Shown piece after piece: positions 15,451-23,760 of a DNA stretch of 27,709 nucleotides (positions are counted from its first letter, which is position 1; the number at the start of each line of letters is the position of its first letter). The translations under genes and the position numbers were made by a program. Origin of the DNA: Caulobacter sp. (GTDB lineage: Bacteria > Pseudomonadota > Alphaproteobacteria > Caulobacterales > Caulobacteraceae); NCBI GenBank assembly GCA_014378155.1, contig JACMOF010000428.1, positions 1 to 27,709 of the forward strand, given 5' to 3'. Below the pieces are notes generated by a model. That model ran no database searches. It saw nothing but the letters and a program-made list of their open reading frames with translations, and was not told the origin of the DNA.

Positions 15451-15564
15451 AGGCTAGAGCATTTCCCGACCTGACTGCGTCAGGCCGTGAGCTCTAATCT
15501 TTTGTTTTGACGCATTTTTCTTCACGCGAACCGGAACCACTTCGCTCGAAAAATGCTCTAGCCT
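15451..15564. repeat. 114-bp intergenic element with perfect 14-bp terminal inverted repeats
   Basis: The element begins AGGCTAGAGCATTT (15451-15464) and ends with its exact complement AAATGCTCTAGCCT (15551-15564). The inside is AT-richer than the surroundings (TTTTGTTTTGACGCATTTTTC) and carries the GCGAACCGGAACCACTTCGC segment that I recognise from a repeat family common between genes in Caulobacter and other alphaproteobacteria. It encodes nothing. It probably forms one long hairpin in RNA and may act as a transcription end for the upstream operon. It resembles a miniature inverted-repeat element; I see no clear target-site duplication. Confidence 0.85.
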
Positions 15565-15753
15565 CGAAGACTACCTCCAGGTCATCGAGGAAGCAGCAAA
15601 GTCCATGCGTTGACACGTGAGGCGACAGGGCCAAGCAGGTCGATATCCTCGACCGGCCGGGCCTGGTCGCCCTGACCTGCGAGCGCTAGGGGGCGGTGCG
15701 GTGCGGTGCGGCGGGGATACCAGCGACTGCTGCCGGTGTCTTTCACCTGACCT
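15565..15753. other. Gene-free stretch with a short tandem repeat and coding-like fragments
   Basis: No intact gene is visible between the inverted-repeat element and the pyk stop codon. A pentamer repeat, CGGTG three times then CGGCG, lies at 15694-15713. Two short plus-strand open stretches look protein-like with strongly GC-biased third positions: one ends ...LEDYLQVIEEAAKSMR-stop (stop about 15612), the other reads AKQVDILDRPGLVALTCER-stop (to about 15690). These could be remains of decayed genes, or chance. Confidence 0.4.
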
Positions 15754-17184
15754 CTACCGCTTGCGCGCCGGGAACGGCGCATGGGCCAGACGCAACAGAT
15801 TAGCGGCCCCAGGCGCGCCGAAAGGGGTGCCAGCCACGATCAGCAGGCGTTCGCCCGGACCGACAAGACCCAGATCCACGGCCTTGGCGATGGCGTCGGT
15901 GGTGACCACCTCGAGGCTATCGGGCTGGGCGGAGACGCGGGCTTCAACGCCCCAGACCAGGCACATGCGACGCACGGCGTCGATCTGCGGCGACAGGGCC
16001 AGCACCGGCTGCAACGGCCGCTCGCGCGCCAGGCGTCGGGCCGTGGCGCCGGTGGTGGTAAAAGCCACCAGGCACTTGGTCGAGCCGGACTTGGCGGCTT
16101 GGGCGGCGGCGACCACCAGCACGTCGGCGTCCTCGTCGTCATGCGGTTGCTCGGCCTGCATCAGTTCAGGCCAGCGCGGGTCGCGCTCCACCCGCTCGAT
16201 GATGCGGCTCATCATCGCCACGGACTCTTCTGGATAGTCGCCGGCCGCGCTTTCGGCCGACAGCATCACTGCGTCCGCGCCCTCATAGACGGCGTTGGCG
16301 ACGTCGGAGGCCTCGGCTCGAGTCGGGGTGGGCGAGCTGGTCATGGATTCCAGCATCTGGGTCGCGACGATCACCGGGATGCCCCGTTCACGCGCCGCGC
16401 GCAGGATGATCTTCTGGGCCACCGGCACTTCTTCGGGGGCCATCTCCACGCCGAGGTCGCCACGCGCGACCATCACGCCGTCGCAGAGGTCCATGATCGC
16501 GCCGAGGCATTCCAGGGCCTGGGGCTTCTCGATCTTGGCCAGCACGGCGGCGCGGCCTTCGACGATGCGGCGCAACTCGGCCATGTCCTCGGGGGCCTGG
16601 ACGAATGACAGAGCGATCCAGTCGACGCCAAGACGGAGGGCGAAAGCCAGGTCCTCGCGGTCCTTCGGCGTCAGCGGCGACATCGGGATCACGACGTCCG
16701 GCACGGCGACGCCCTTGCGCTCCGACAGCTTGCCGCCGTTGACCACCTTGGTGTTGGCGTAGCCGGGACCAGCGTCGGTGACGGTCATCCGCAACTTGCC
16801 GTCATCCAGCAGCAGGGTCGCGCCGGGACGCATCGCCACCAGGATCTCTGGATGCGGCAGGCAGACGCGAGTTTCGTCACCGGGCGCCGCGTCGCTGTCG
16901 AAGCGAAACGCCTGGCCCGCCTTCAGCGAGACCGGGCCCTTGGCGAACTTACCGACACGGAGCTTGGGACCCTGCAGGTCCGCCAATATGCCCAGCGGCC
17001 GCCCGACCACCGCTTCGGCCGCGCGGATGGCGTTGTAGGCCGCAGCGTGGTTTTCGTGGCTGCCGTGGCTGAAGTTCAGGCGGAAAACGTCGGCGCCGGC
17101 CTTGGCCAGTCTCACAATCATCTCGTGCGAACTACTGGCCGGACCGATGGTGGCGACAATGCGGGAGCGGCGCGCGCGGATCAT
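15754..17184 (-). CDS. pyk: Pyruvate kinase
   Basis: The final ATP-forming step of glycolysis: phosphoenolpyruvate plus ADP gives pyruvate plus ATP. At 476 residues it is the standard length for bacterial pyruvate kinase. Motifs in order are RRSRIVATIGPASS at the start, LNFSHGSHENH near 40, DLQGPKLRVGKF near 70, the active-site KIEKPQALE near 224 followed by MVARGDLGVEMAPEEVP, then the TRAEASDVANAVYEGADAVMLSAESAAG region and a C-terminal allosteric domain. The ATG at 17184 (MIRARRSR) has GGAG eight bases upstream and is where family homology begins; the longer in-frame extension upstream is not supported. It lies downstream of the LacI-family gene on the same strand. An operator-like palindrome about 100 bp before its start suggests control together with the zwf operon. 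Confidence 0.95.
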   Translation of the reverse strand: MIRARRSRIVATIGPASSSHEMIVRLAKAGADVFRLNFSHGSHENHAAAYNAIRAAEAVVGRPLGILADLQGPKLRVGKFAKGPVSLKAGQAFRFDSDAAPGDETRVCLPHPEILVAMRPGATLLLDDGKLRMTVTDAGPGYANTKVVNGGKLSERKGVAVPDVVIPMSPLTPKDREDLAFALRLGVDWIALSFVQAPEDMAELRRIVEGRAAVLAKIEKPQALECLGAIMDLCDGVMVARGDLGVEMAPEEVPVAQKIILRAARERGIPVIVATQMLESMTSSPTPTRAEASDVANAVYEGADAVMLSAESAAGDYPEESVAMMSRIIERVERDPRWPELMQAEQPHDDEDADVLVVAAAQAAKSGSTKCLVAFTTTGATARRLARERPLQPVLALSPQIDAVRRMCLVWGVEARVSAQPDSLEVVTTDAIAKAVDLGLVGPGERLLIVAGTPFGAPGAANLLRLAHAPFPARKR

Positions 17185-17286
17185 GAACCTGCTCCGGTGA
17201 GGCTGAACAATGCTGCAACGCGGCAACAAATGACGCATTGCGGGAAGTTTTTGCGTCGGACGAACATCATTCTCGAATTTCGCACC

Positions 17287-17300
17287 TGACAACGTTGTCT
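17287..17300. promoter_or_regulatory. Operator-like palindrome upstream of pyk
   Basis: TGACAACGTTGTCT is a near-perfect 14-bp palindrome with the central CG typical of LacI-family operators. It matches 13 of 14 bases of the perfect palindrome just before zwf. It sits 103 bp upstream of the pyk ATG, and its TTGTCA (minus strand) could double as a -35 element. Confidence 0.75.
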
Positions 17301-17389
17301 AACGATCCCGTTCCGGATTCGCCATTGCTGACTTAGCGTCAACGTCTCGGGGATTCCATCCATATTACCGGATGGGCGATTTGGAGCGC

Positions 17390-18406
17390 TTAGCGGACGG
17401 GACCGGTCGACTCGCGGACCACCAGCTGGAAGTCGAGCAAACGCGAGGGCGGAGCCTCGCCTTCGCCGCGCTTGGATCCCCCCAGCAGCAGGTCGGCGGC
17501 GGCCGCGGCCATGGCCTGGATCGGCTGGCGCACGGTGGTGAGTTGCGGCCAGACCACCTTGGCGCCAGGCGTGTCGTCGAAGCCGGCTACGGACAGGGTT
17601 TGAGGCACCTCCAGGCGTAGGCGATTGGCCACCGCCATGACGCCCAGGGCCATGTCGTCATTGGAGGCGAAGATGGCGGTGGGGCGGTCATCGCCGGCGA
17701 GCAGTCGTTCGGCCGCCTCGAAACCGGAGCGGAACGAGAAATAGCCCTGCTCCACATGGTCCTCGCGCACGGCGTGGCCGTGCTCCTTCATCGCCTGGAG
17801 GTAGCCCTCGTAGCGCAGATGCGAGGCGCCGTGGTCGGGGTGGCCCTTGATAAAGCCAATGTCGGTGTGGCCGAGAGCGATCAGATGGCCGGTCATCTCA
17901 TAGGCCGCGCGCACGTCGTCCATGCGCACATGGGCCGAGCGACCCAGGTCCTGGTCGGGCGACAGCCGCACATAGGGCACACCCTCGGCTTCCAGCACAT
18001 CGAGCACGGCGGTGTTATCGCAGACGGGCGGGGTGAGGATCACGCCGTCCATGCGCAGGGTGTGCAGCATGGGCTCCACCTGGGCGGCGACGTCGCCCTG
18101 GGAGTCCAGGGGCTCGACGATCAGGTGGTAGCCCTCCTCCCGGCAGCGGGCGATCGCGCCCAGTTGCACGTCGGTGACATAGGCGGGGCTGGGGTTGTCG
18201 AAGAACACGCCGATCAGATAGGCCTTGGACCCTGCCAGGCTCCGTGCCGAGATATTGGGCCGATAATTCAAGGCGGCCACAGCCTCCTGCACCCGCGTGC
18301 GGGTGTCGGTCTTGACGTTCGGCTCGCGGTTCAGCACCCGCGACACGGTCTTGATCGAAACGCCCGACAGACGGGCGACCTCGTGGATCGTAACCTTGGA
18401 ACTCAA
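17390..18406 (-). CDS. LacI-family transcriptional regulator, probable controller of the zwf operon and pyk
   Basis: A DNA-binding regulator of 338 residues, the normal LacI-family size. The helix-turn-helix and hinge are at the start: VTIHEVARLSGVSIKTVSRVLN (about 4-25) and YRPNISARSLAG (about 50-61). A periplasmic-binding-protein-like sugar domain follows, with IGVFFDNPSPAYV and IFASNDDMALGVM (the usual LacI-family ASNDxxA motif). I chose the TTG at 18406 (GAGG seven bases upstream), because it gives the standard N-terminus. The ATG at 18457 would add an atypical 17-residue leader and abuts an operator-like site. The gene lies between glk and pyk on the same strand. By position and by the shared palindromes before zwf, pyk and itself, I infer that it senses a sugar-phosphate or Entner-Doudoroff intermediate and represses these genes; the effector is unknown. 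Confidence 0.9.
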   Translation of the reverse strand: MSSKVTIHEVARLSGVSIKTVSRVLNREPNVKTDTRTRVQEAVAALNYRPNISARSLAGSKAYLIGVFFDNPSPAYVTDVQLGAIARCREEGYHLIVEPLDSQGDVAAQVEPMLHTLRMDGVILTPPVCDNTAVLDVLEAEGVPYVRLSPDQDLGRSAHVRMDDVRAAYEMTGHLIALGHTDIGFIKGHPDHGASHLRYEGYLQAMKEHGHAVREDHVEQGYFSFRSGFEAAERLLAGDDRPTAIFASNDDMALGVMAVANRLRLEVPQTLSVAGFDDTPGAKVVWPQLTTVRQPIQAMAAAAADLLLGGSKRGEGEAPPSRLLDFQLVVRESTGPVR

Positions 18407-18456
18407 GACTGGGCCTCGCGAAGCGTCGGGAAAGCGACAAGCCACGCAATAAGCCA

Positions 18457-18470
18457 TGACAGCCTTGTCA
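18457..18470. promoter_or_regulatory. Operator-like site before the LacI-family gene (probable autoregulation)
   Basis: TGACA-GCCT-TGTCA has the same half-sites and the same 4-base spacing as the zwf palindrome (TGACA-ACGT-TGTCA), but an altered centre. It lies 51-64 bp upstream of the TTG start chosen for the regulator gene. Confidence 0.55.
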
Positions 18471-18531
18471 AGGCGAGCCCCCTTTCGCGTGGAAAGCGAG
18501 CCGCCGTGCGTTGTTCTAGGTTGGACCCCCT

Positions 18532-19521
18532 TTAGGAGATCGCCGCCCGGCCATCCGGAGTCATGGCCACGGCTGCGCCGATCAGAGCGGTGTGCGGGTT
18601 CATGATCACGTGGGTGGGGATGTCGCGGGTGAAGTGGCTGAGCCGGCCTTTGGCCTCGAACCGTTCGCGGAACTGGCTCTTTTCCAGCAGATCGACGATG
18701 CGCGGCGCGATGCCGCCGGCGATGAACACCCCGCCCCGCGCGCCCAGCGCCAGGGCCAGGTCGCCCGCCGAGGAGCCGAGAATGGCGCAGAAGCGATCGA
18801 TCGTCACCTTGCAGCAGTCGTGGCCGGCGACGCCCTCCTCGGTGATCTGCTTGGCGGTCAACTCATCGACCTTGCGGCCGTCGATCTCGCCTAGGATGAC
18901 GTGGAGGTCTTCCATGCCGGGACCCGATAGCAGGCGCTCGATCGAGCAGCGGCCAAAGCGCTTGAGCAGTACGCGAAGGACTTCGATCTCGACCTCGTCG
19001 GTCGGGGCGAAGGCTATGTGGCCGCCCTCGGTGGTGAGGGGCGTCTCGACGCCGTGCCGGCGCACCATGCCCGCCGCGCCGAATCCGGTGCCGGGGCCTA
19101 GGATGGCCAGATCGCCCTCTCCCGAGGTCGGCAGCGAGCCGATCTGGCGTAGGTCCTTGGGCGCCAGGCGCGGGGCGGCCAGGGCCTGAGCAGTGAAGTC
19201 GTTGATCAGCCTGGCCGAGCGGAAGCCGCCGGCGCGGCGCAGGCTGTCTTCCGACAGCTTCCAGTCGCTGTTGGTGAAGCGCACCGTGCCGTGCTCGATC
19301 GGACCGGCCACGGCCACCACCGCCTGGTCGGCGTGCTTGACGCCCATCTTGGCCAGATAGTGCTCGATGGCGTCCTCGGCCGTGCCGTAGTCCTCGCCCT
19401 TGTACGAGGTGGGCTCGATCAGCTGGGGATCAGCGCCGTCGAAATCGACCAGGGCGAACCGCGCGTTGGTGCCGCCAATGTCGCCAACAAGGCCCAGTCC
19501 GATGGAGTTCAAGCCGCTCAT
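18532..19521 (-). CDS. glk: Glucokinase
   Basis: Phosphorylates glucose to glucose-6-phosphate with ATP, feeding zwf. At 329 residues it is the usual size for the proteobacterial (non-ROK) glucokinase family. Seen in order: the phosphate-binding GDIGGTNARFALVDF at residues 13-27, TNSDWKLS near 83, the catalytic-Asp motif LINDFTAQALA near 105, GPGTGFGAAG near 143, TEGGHIAFAP near 165 and the C-terminal GGVFIAGGIAPR near 265. The start ATG 19521 has AGGAAGAGA upstream, overlapping the edd stop region. The gene begins 12 bp after edd and is the last enzyme gene of the zwf-pgl-edd-glk operon; the LacI-family gene follows about 125 bp downstream. Confidence 0.95.
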   Translation of the reverse strand: MSGLNSIGLGLVGDIGGTNARFALVDFDGADPQLIEPTSYKGEDYGTAEDAIEHYLAKMGVKHADQAVVAVAGPIEHGTVRFTNSDWKLSEDSLRRAGGFRSARLINDFTAQALAAPRLAPKDLRQIGSLPTSGEGDLAILGPGTGFGAAGMVRRHGVETPLTTEGGHIAFAPTDEVEIEVLRVLLKRFGRCSIERLLSGPGMEDLHVILGEIDGRKVDELTAKQITEEGVAGHDCCKVTIDRFCAILGSSAGDLALALGARGGVFIAGGIAPRIVDLLEKSQFRERFEAKGRLSHFTRDIPTHVIMNPHTALIGAAVAMTPDGRAAIS

Positions 19522-19533
19522 ATCCGTCTCTTC

Positions 19534-21345
<1,812 letters not shown>

Positions 21346-21349
21346 GGTG

Positions 21350-22048
21350 CTACTCCGCCCACAGGATACGGACCGGGGCGTGGTCCTGGTTCAAGATGGC
21401 GGCGATCGGCAGGCTGGGATCGACCGGCCCTTCAAGCAACATCCGCTTGGCCTCGCCAGTGACCAGCAAGACGATCAACGACGACTGGATCAACGCCTGG
21501 AAAGTCAGGCTGATCCGAGGCAGGTCCGGCGCGGGCGCGCCGGGCGGCACGGCGATCACCGTCCGCTCGGACGTGGGATCCAGCCCGGCCTCCAGCAGCA
21601 GATTGCCCGGGAACAGCGAGGCGAAGTGGCCATCTGGGCCGACGCCTAGCAAAACGGCCCCGAACGGCAAGGCTTGGGCCACGCCCGCCTCGGCCTTTTC
21701 AGCCGCCTCATCCTGGGCCAGGTCCGCGAAATATAGCGGCGCGAACGCCGCCTTGGCCGCCTTGTCCACAAGCAGGTGACGACGGACCAGGCCCTCATTG
21801 CTGCTGGCGTCCGACGGTGACACGCAGCGCTCGTCGGTCAGGGTGACGGTGACCTTGTCCCAAGGCGCGGTCAGCTTGGCCAGGCGGTCATAGACTGGGG
21901 CCGGCGTCGAGCCGCCGGTGGCGGCGAAGCCCGCCGCGCCGTGCAGGGCGACGGCGTCGGTCAGGGCCGAGACCAGCACCGAGGCGGCGGCGTCATACAG
22001 CGCCTCGCGCGACGGGAAGGTTTCGATCTCGGGGAGGGTCACGGCCAC
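21350..22048 (-). CDS. pgl: 6-phosphogluconolactonase
   Basis: Hydrolyses 6-phosphogluconolactone, the product of the zwf enzyme, to 6-phosphogluconate. It has 232 residues, typical of the DevB/Pgl family. Visible motifs are [16 protein letters not shown] near residue 41 (phosphate loop), [19 protein letters not shown] near 69 and [16 protein letters not shown] near 134, the last with the family's catalytic His. The start is GTG 22048, one base after the zwf stop (TAG-G-GTG), so translation is almost certainly coupled to zwf. The stop is four bases before the edd ATG. Confidence 0.95.
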   Translation of the reverse strand: MAVTLPEIETFPSREALYDAAASVLVSALTDAVALHGAAGFAATGGSTPAPVYDRLAKLTAPWDKVTVTLTDERCVSPSDASSNEGLVRRHLLVDKAAKAAFAPLYFADLAQDEAAEKAEAGVAQALPFGAVLLGVGPDGHFASLFPGNLLLEAGLDPTSERTVIAVPPGAPAPDLPRISLTFQALIQSSLIVLLVTGEAKRMLLEGPVDPSLPIAAILNQDHAPVRILWAE

Positions 22049-22049
22049 C

Positions 22050-23522
22050 CTACTCGTTCCAGGCCCGGCCTTGCGGCGCGATCAGCGCCGAGGCGCCGTG
22101 CGGACCCCAGGTGCCCGCCGCATAGGGCGCCGCCTCGGTGCCGGCCTCAGCCCAGGCAGCCGAGACGCCGTCGACGAACTTCCAGGCCTGCTCGACTTCG
22201 TCACGCCGAACGAACAGGGTGCGATCGCCCCGGAACACGTCTAGCAGCAGCTTCTCATAGGCGATCCGGCGGCGGCTGCCGGCCGAACTCATCGCGAGGG
22301 ACAACGGGAGCGACTGCAGGCGCATGCCCTCTTCCGACAGCCCCGGGCGTTTTGTCATCACGGTCAGCGAGATGTCTTCGTCCGGCTGCAGATCGATGAC
22401 CAGGCGATTGGCTCGTGTCTCGCCCTGGGCGGCGTTGCTGAAGATGTTGTGCGGCACGGGCTTGAACTGCACGACGATCTGGGTGCGGCGGTCGGGTAGG
22501 TTCTTGCCTGTGCGCAGGAAGAACGGCACGCCGGACCAGCGCCAGTTGTCGATATCGACCTTCAGGGCGACAAAGGTCTCCGTCTTCGAGGCTTTGCCGA
22601 CCTCTTCCAGATAGCCTTTGCGCGCCGTGCCATCGACGACGCCCGCCACATATTGGCCGCGCACGGTGTCATGAGCGACATTGGCCTTGGTAAAGGGGCG
22701 AAGGGACCGGAGCACCTTGACCTTCTCGTCGCGCACGGCGTCAGGGTCGAAGCCCGAGGGCGCTTCCATGGCGACAAGGCACAGCAGTTGCAGCAGGTGG
22801 TTCTGCACCATATCGCGCAGGGCGCCGTACTCGTCGTAATAGGGCCACCGCTCCCCGACCTTCTCGGTCTCGGCGATGGTGATCTGCACGTGGTCGATGT
22901 GCTTGTTGTCCCACAGGGGCTCGAACAGCACGTTGGCGAAGCGCAGGGCGGTCAGGTTCTGGACCGTCTCCTTGCCCAGATAGTGGTCGATGCGGAAAAT
23001 CTGGCTTTCATCAACGACCACGCCCACCGCGCCGTTGATGGCGCGCGAGCTCTCGAGGTCGCGGCCGATCGGCTTTTCCAGCACCAGGCGGGTTTGCGGA
23101 CCCGTGAGCTCAGCGGCTTGCAAAGCCTGACAGACCGAGCCGTACAGGCTCGGCGACAGGGCGAAGTAGATCACCAGTTCGCCGTGTTTGCCGATCTTGT
23201 CAGCCAGCGCCTTGGCGCCCTCTTCCTTGGTGATGTCGACCGAGATGTAATCCAGGCGCGCGGCGAGACGGCTCCACGCCCCCTCCTCCACGTCGGCGCG
23301 CTTGCCGAGTTGCTCGCGCACCAGCGCGCGGTAACCGTCGGCGTCATGATCATGACGCGCCAAACCGATGATTCGCAGATCTTGCGGCAGCAGGCGATCG
23401 ACTTCGAGGAAATAGAGCGACGGCAACAGCATCCGCAGGGCCAGGTCGCCCGCGCCACCTAGCAGGACCAGCACTTCTCGACCCGCTTCAGCGGTGTTCG
23501 TCTCTTCTGCCAATGTTTCCAC
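22050..23522 (-). CDS. zwf: Glucose-6-phosphate 1-dehydrogenase
   Basis: Oxidises glucose-6-phosphate to 6-phosphogluconolactone with reduction of NADP(+), the entry to the Entner-Doudoroff and pentose phosphate routes. At 490 residues it is standard for the family. The dinucleotide-binding motif GGAGDLALRMLLPSLY lies near residue 22, EKPIGRDLESS near 148 and the active-site RIDHYLGKETVQN near 175. The start is GTG 23522, or possibly the TTG three codons in; neither has a clear Shine-Dalgarno. It is the first gene of the zwf-pgl-edd-glk operon. A perfect 16-bp palindrome lies only three bases upstream of the GTG and overlaps the likely -10 region, so repression by a LacI-family protein is expected. 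Confidence 0.96.
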   Translation of the reverse strand: METLAEETNTAEAGREVLVLLGGAGDLALRMLLPSLYFLEVDRLLPQDLRIIGLARHDHDADGYRALVREQLGKRADVEEGAWSRLAARLDYISVDITKEEGAKALADKIGKHGELVIYFALSPSLYGSVCQALQAAELTGPQTRLVLEKPIGRDLESSRAINGAVGVVVDESQIFRIDHYLGKETVQNLTALRFANVLFEPLWDNKHIDHVQITIAETEKVGERWPYYDEYGALRDMVQNHLLQLLCLVAMEAPSGFDPDAVRDEKVKVLRSLRPFTKANVAHDTVRGQYVAGVVDGTARKGYLEEVGKASKTETFVALKVDIDNWRWSGVPFFLRTGKNLPDRRTQIVVQFKPVPHNIFSNAAQGETRANRLVIDLQPDEDISLTVMTKRPGLSEEGMRLQSLPLSLAMSSAGSRRRIAYEKLLLDVFRGDRTLFVRRDEVEQAWKFVDGVSAAWAEAGTEAAPYAAGTWGPHGASALIAPQGRAWNE

Positions 23523-23525
23523 CCT

Positions 23526-23541
23526 ATGACAACGTTGTCAT
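23526..23541. promoter_or_regulatory. Perfect 16-bp LacI-type operator palindrome before zwf
   Basis: ATGACAACGTTGTCAT is a perfect palindrome with the central CG of LacI-family operators. It recurs before pyk (13 of 14 core bases). On the minus strand, TTGCAT (23565-23560), a 17-base spacer and AATGAC (23542-23537) could be a promoter whose -10 lies inside the operator; that promoter call is tentative, the palindrome is not. Confidence 0.85.
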
Positions 23542-23572
23542 TACACGCCCCTCGGCGCAATGCAAGAGGCCG

Positions 23573-23592
23573 CCTGTCGAGCTCCCGACAGG
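23573..23592 (-). terminator. Hairpin between the TPR gene and zwf, possible terminator
   Basis: CCTGTCG-AGCTCC-CGACAGG forms a perfect 7-bp stem with a 6-base loop in the 238-bp gap between the flagellar-type TPR gene and zwf. There is no U-run, only CCTCTTG after it on the minus strand, so it may be a weak or factor-dependent terminator, or simply a hairpin. Confidence 0.35.
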
Positions 23593-23730
23593 ACGGCGCG
23601 TGCGGCGCTTAACTAAGGGGTTTGCGCGATCGCCGCCATAAGACCAATCGCTTTTCCACGGCGATGGGGTCTGGGCGGGCGAGGCAGAGGCGAACGCCGC
23701 GAAACCAATGGGCAGGCAGGCAATTGGAAA

Positions 23731-23743
23731 TCGCAAATTGCGA
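23731..23743. repeat. Short perfect palindrome TCGCAAATTGCGA
   Basis: Six-base arms around a single A, located 18-30 bases past the stop of the TPR gene and well upstream of zwf. It could be a protein-binding site; nothing else in the window matches it. Confidence 0.35.
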
Positions 23744-23760
23744 CGATGAGGGCAGCCAGC

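Noticed and set aside
15694..15713. Short CGGTG tandem repeat as a CRISPR or contingency locus
   Set aside because: Only three perfect 5-bp units, outside any gene; no spacers and no phase-variation target.
15617..16237. Plus-strand open frame overlapping the end of pyk
   Set aside because: Mostly antisense to the conserved C-terminal part of pyruvate kinase, with Arg/Ser-rich composition.
17185..17292. Upstream extension of pyruvate kinase by 36 residues
   Set aside because: Family homology starts at MIRARRSR, a good ribosome site precedes ATG 17184, and the extension would run into the operator region.
17356..17375. CCATCC...GGATGG hairpin after the LacI-family gene as a terminator
   Set aside because: The stem is only 6 bp with an 8-base loop and no U-run follows on the minus strand; not strong enough to call.
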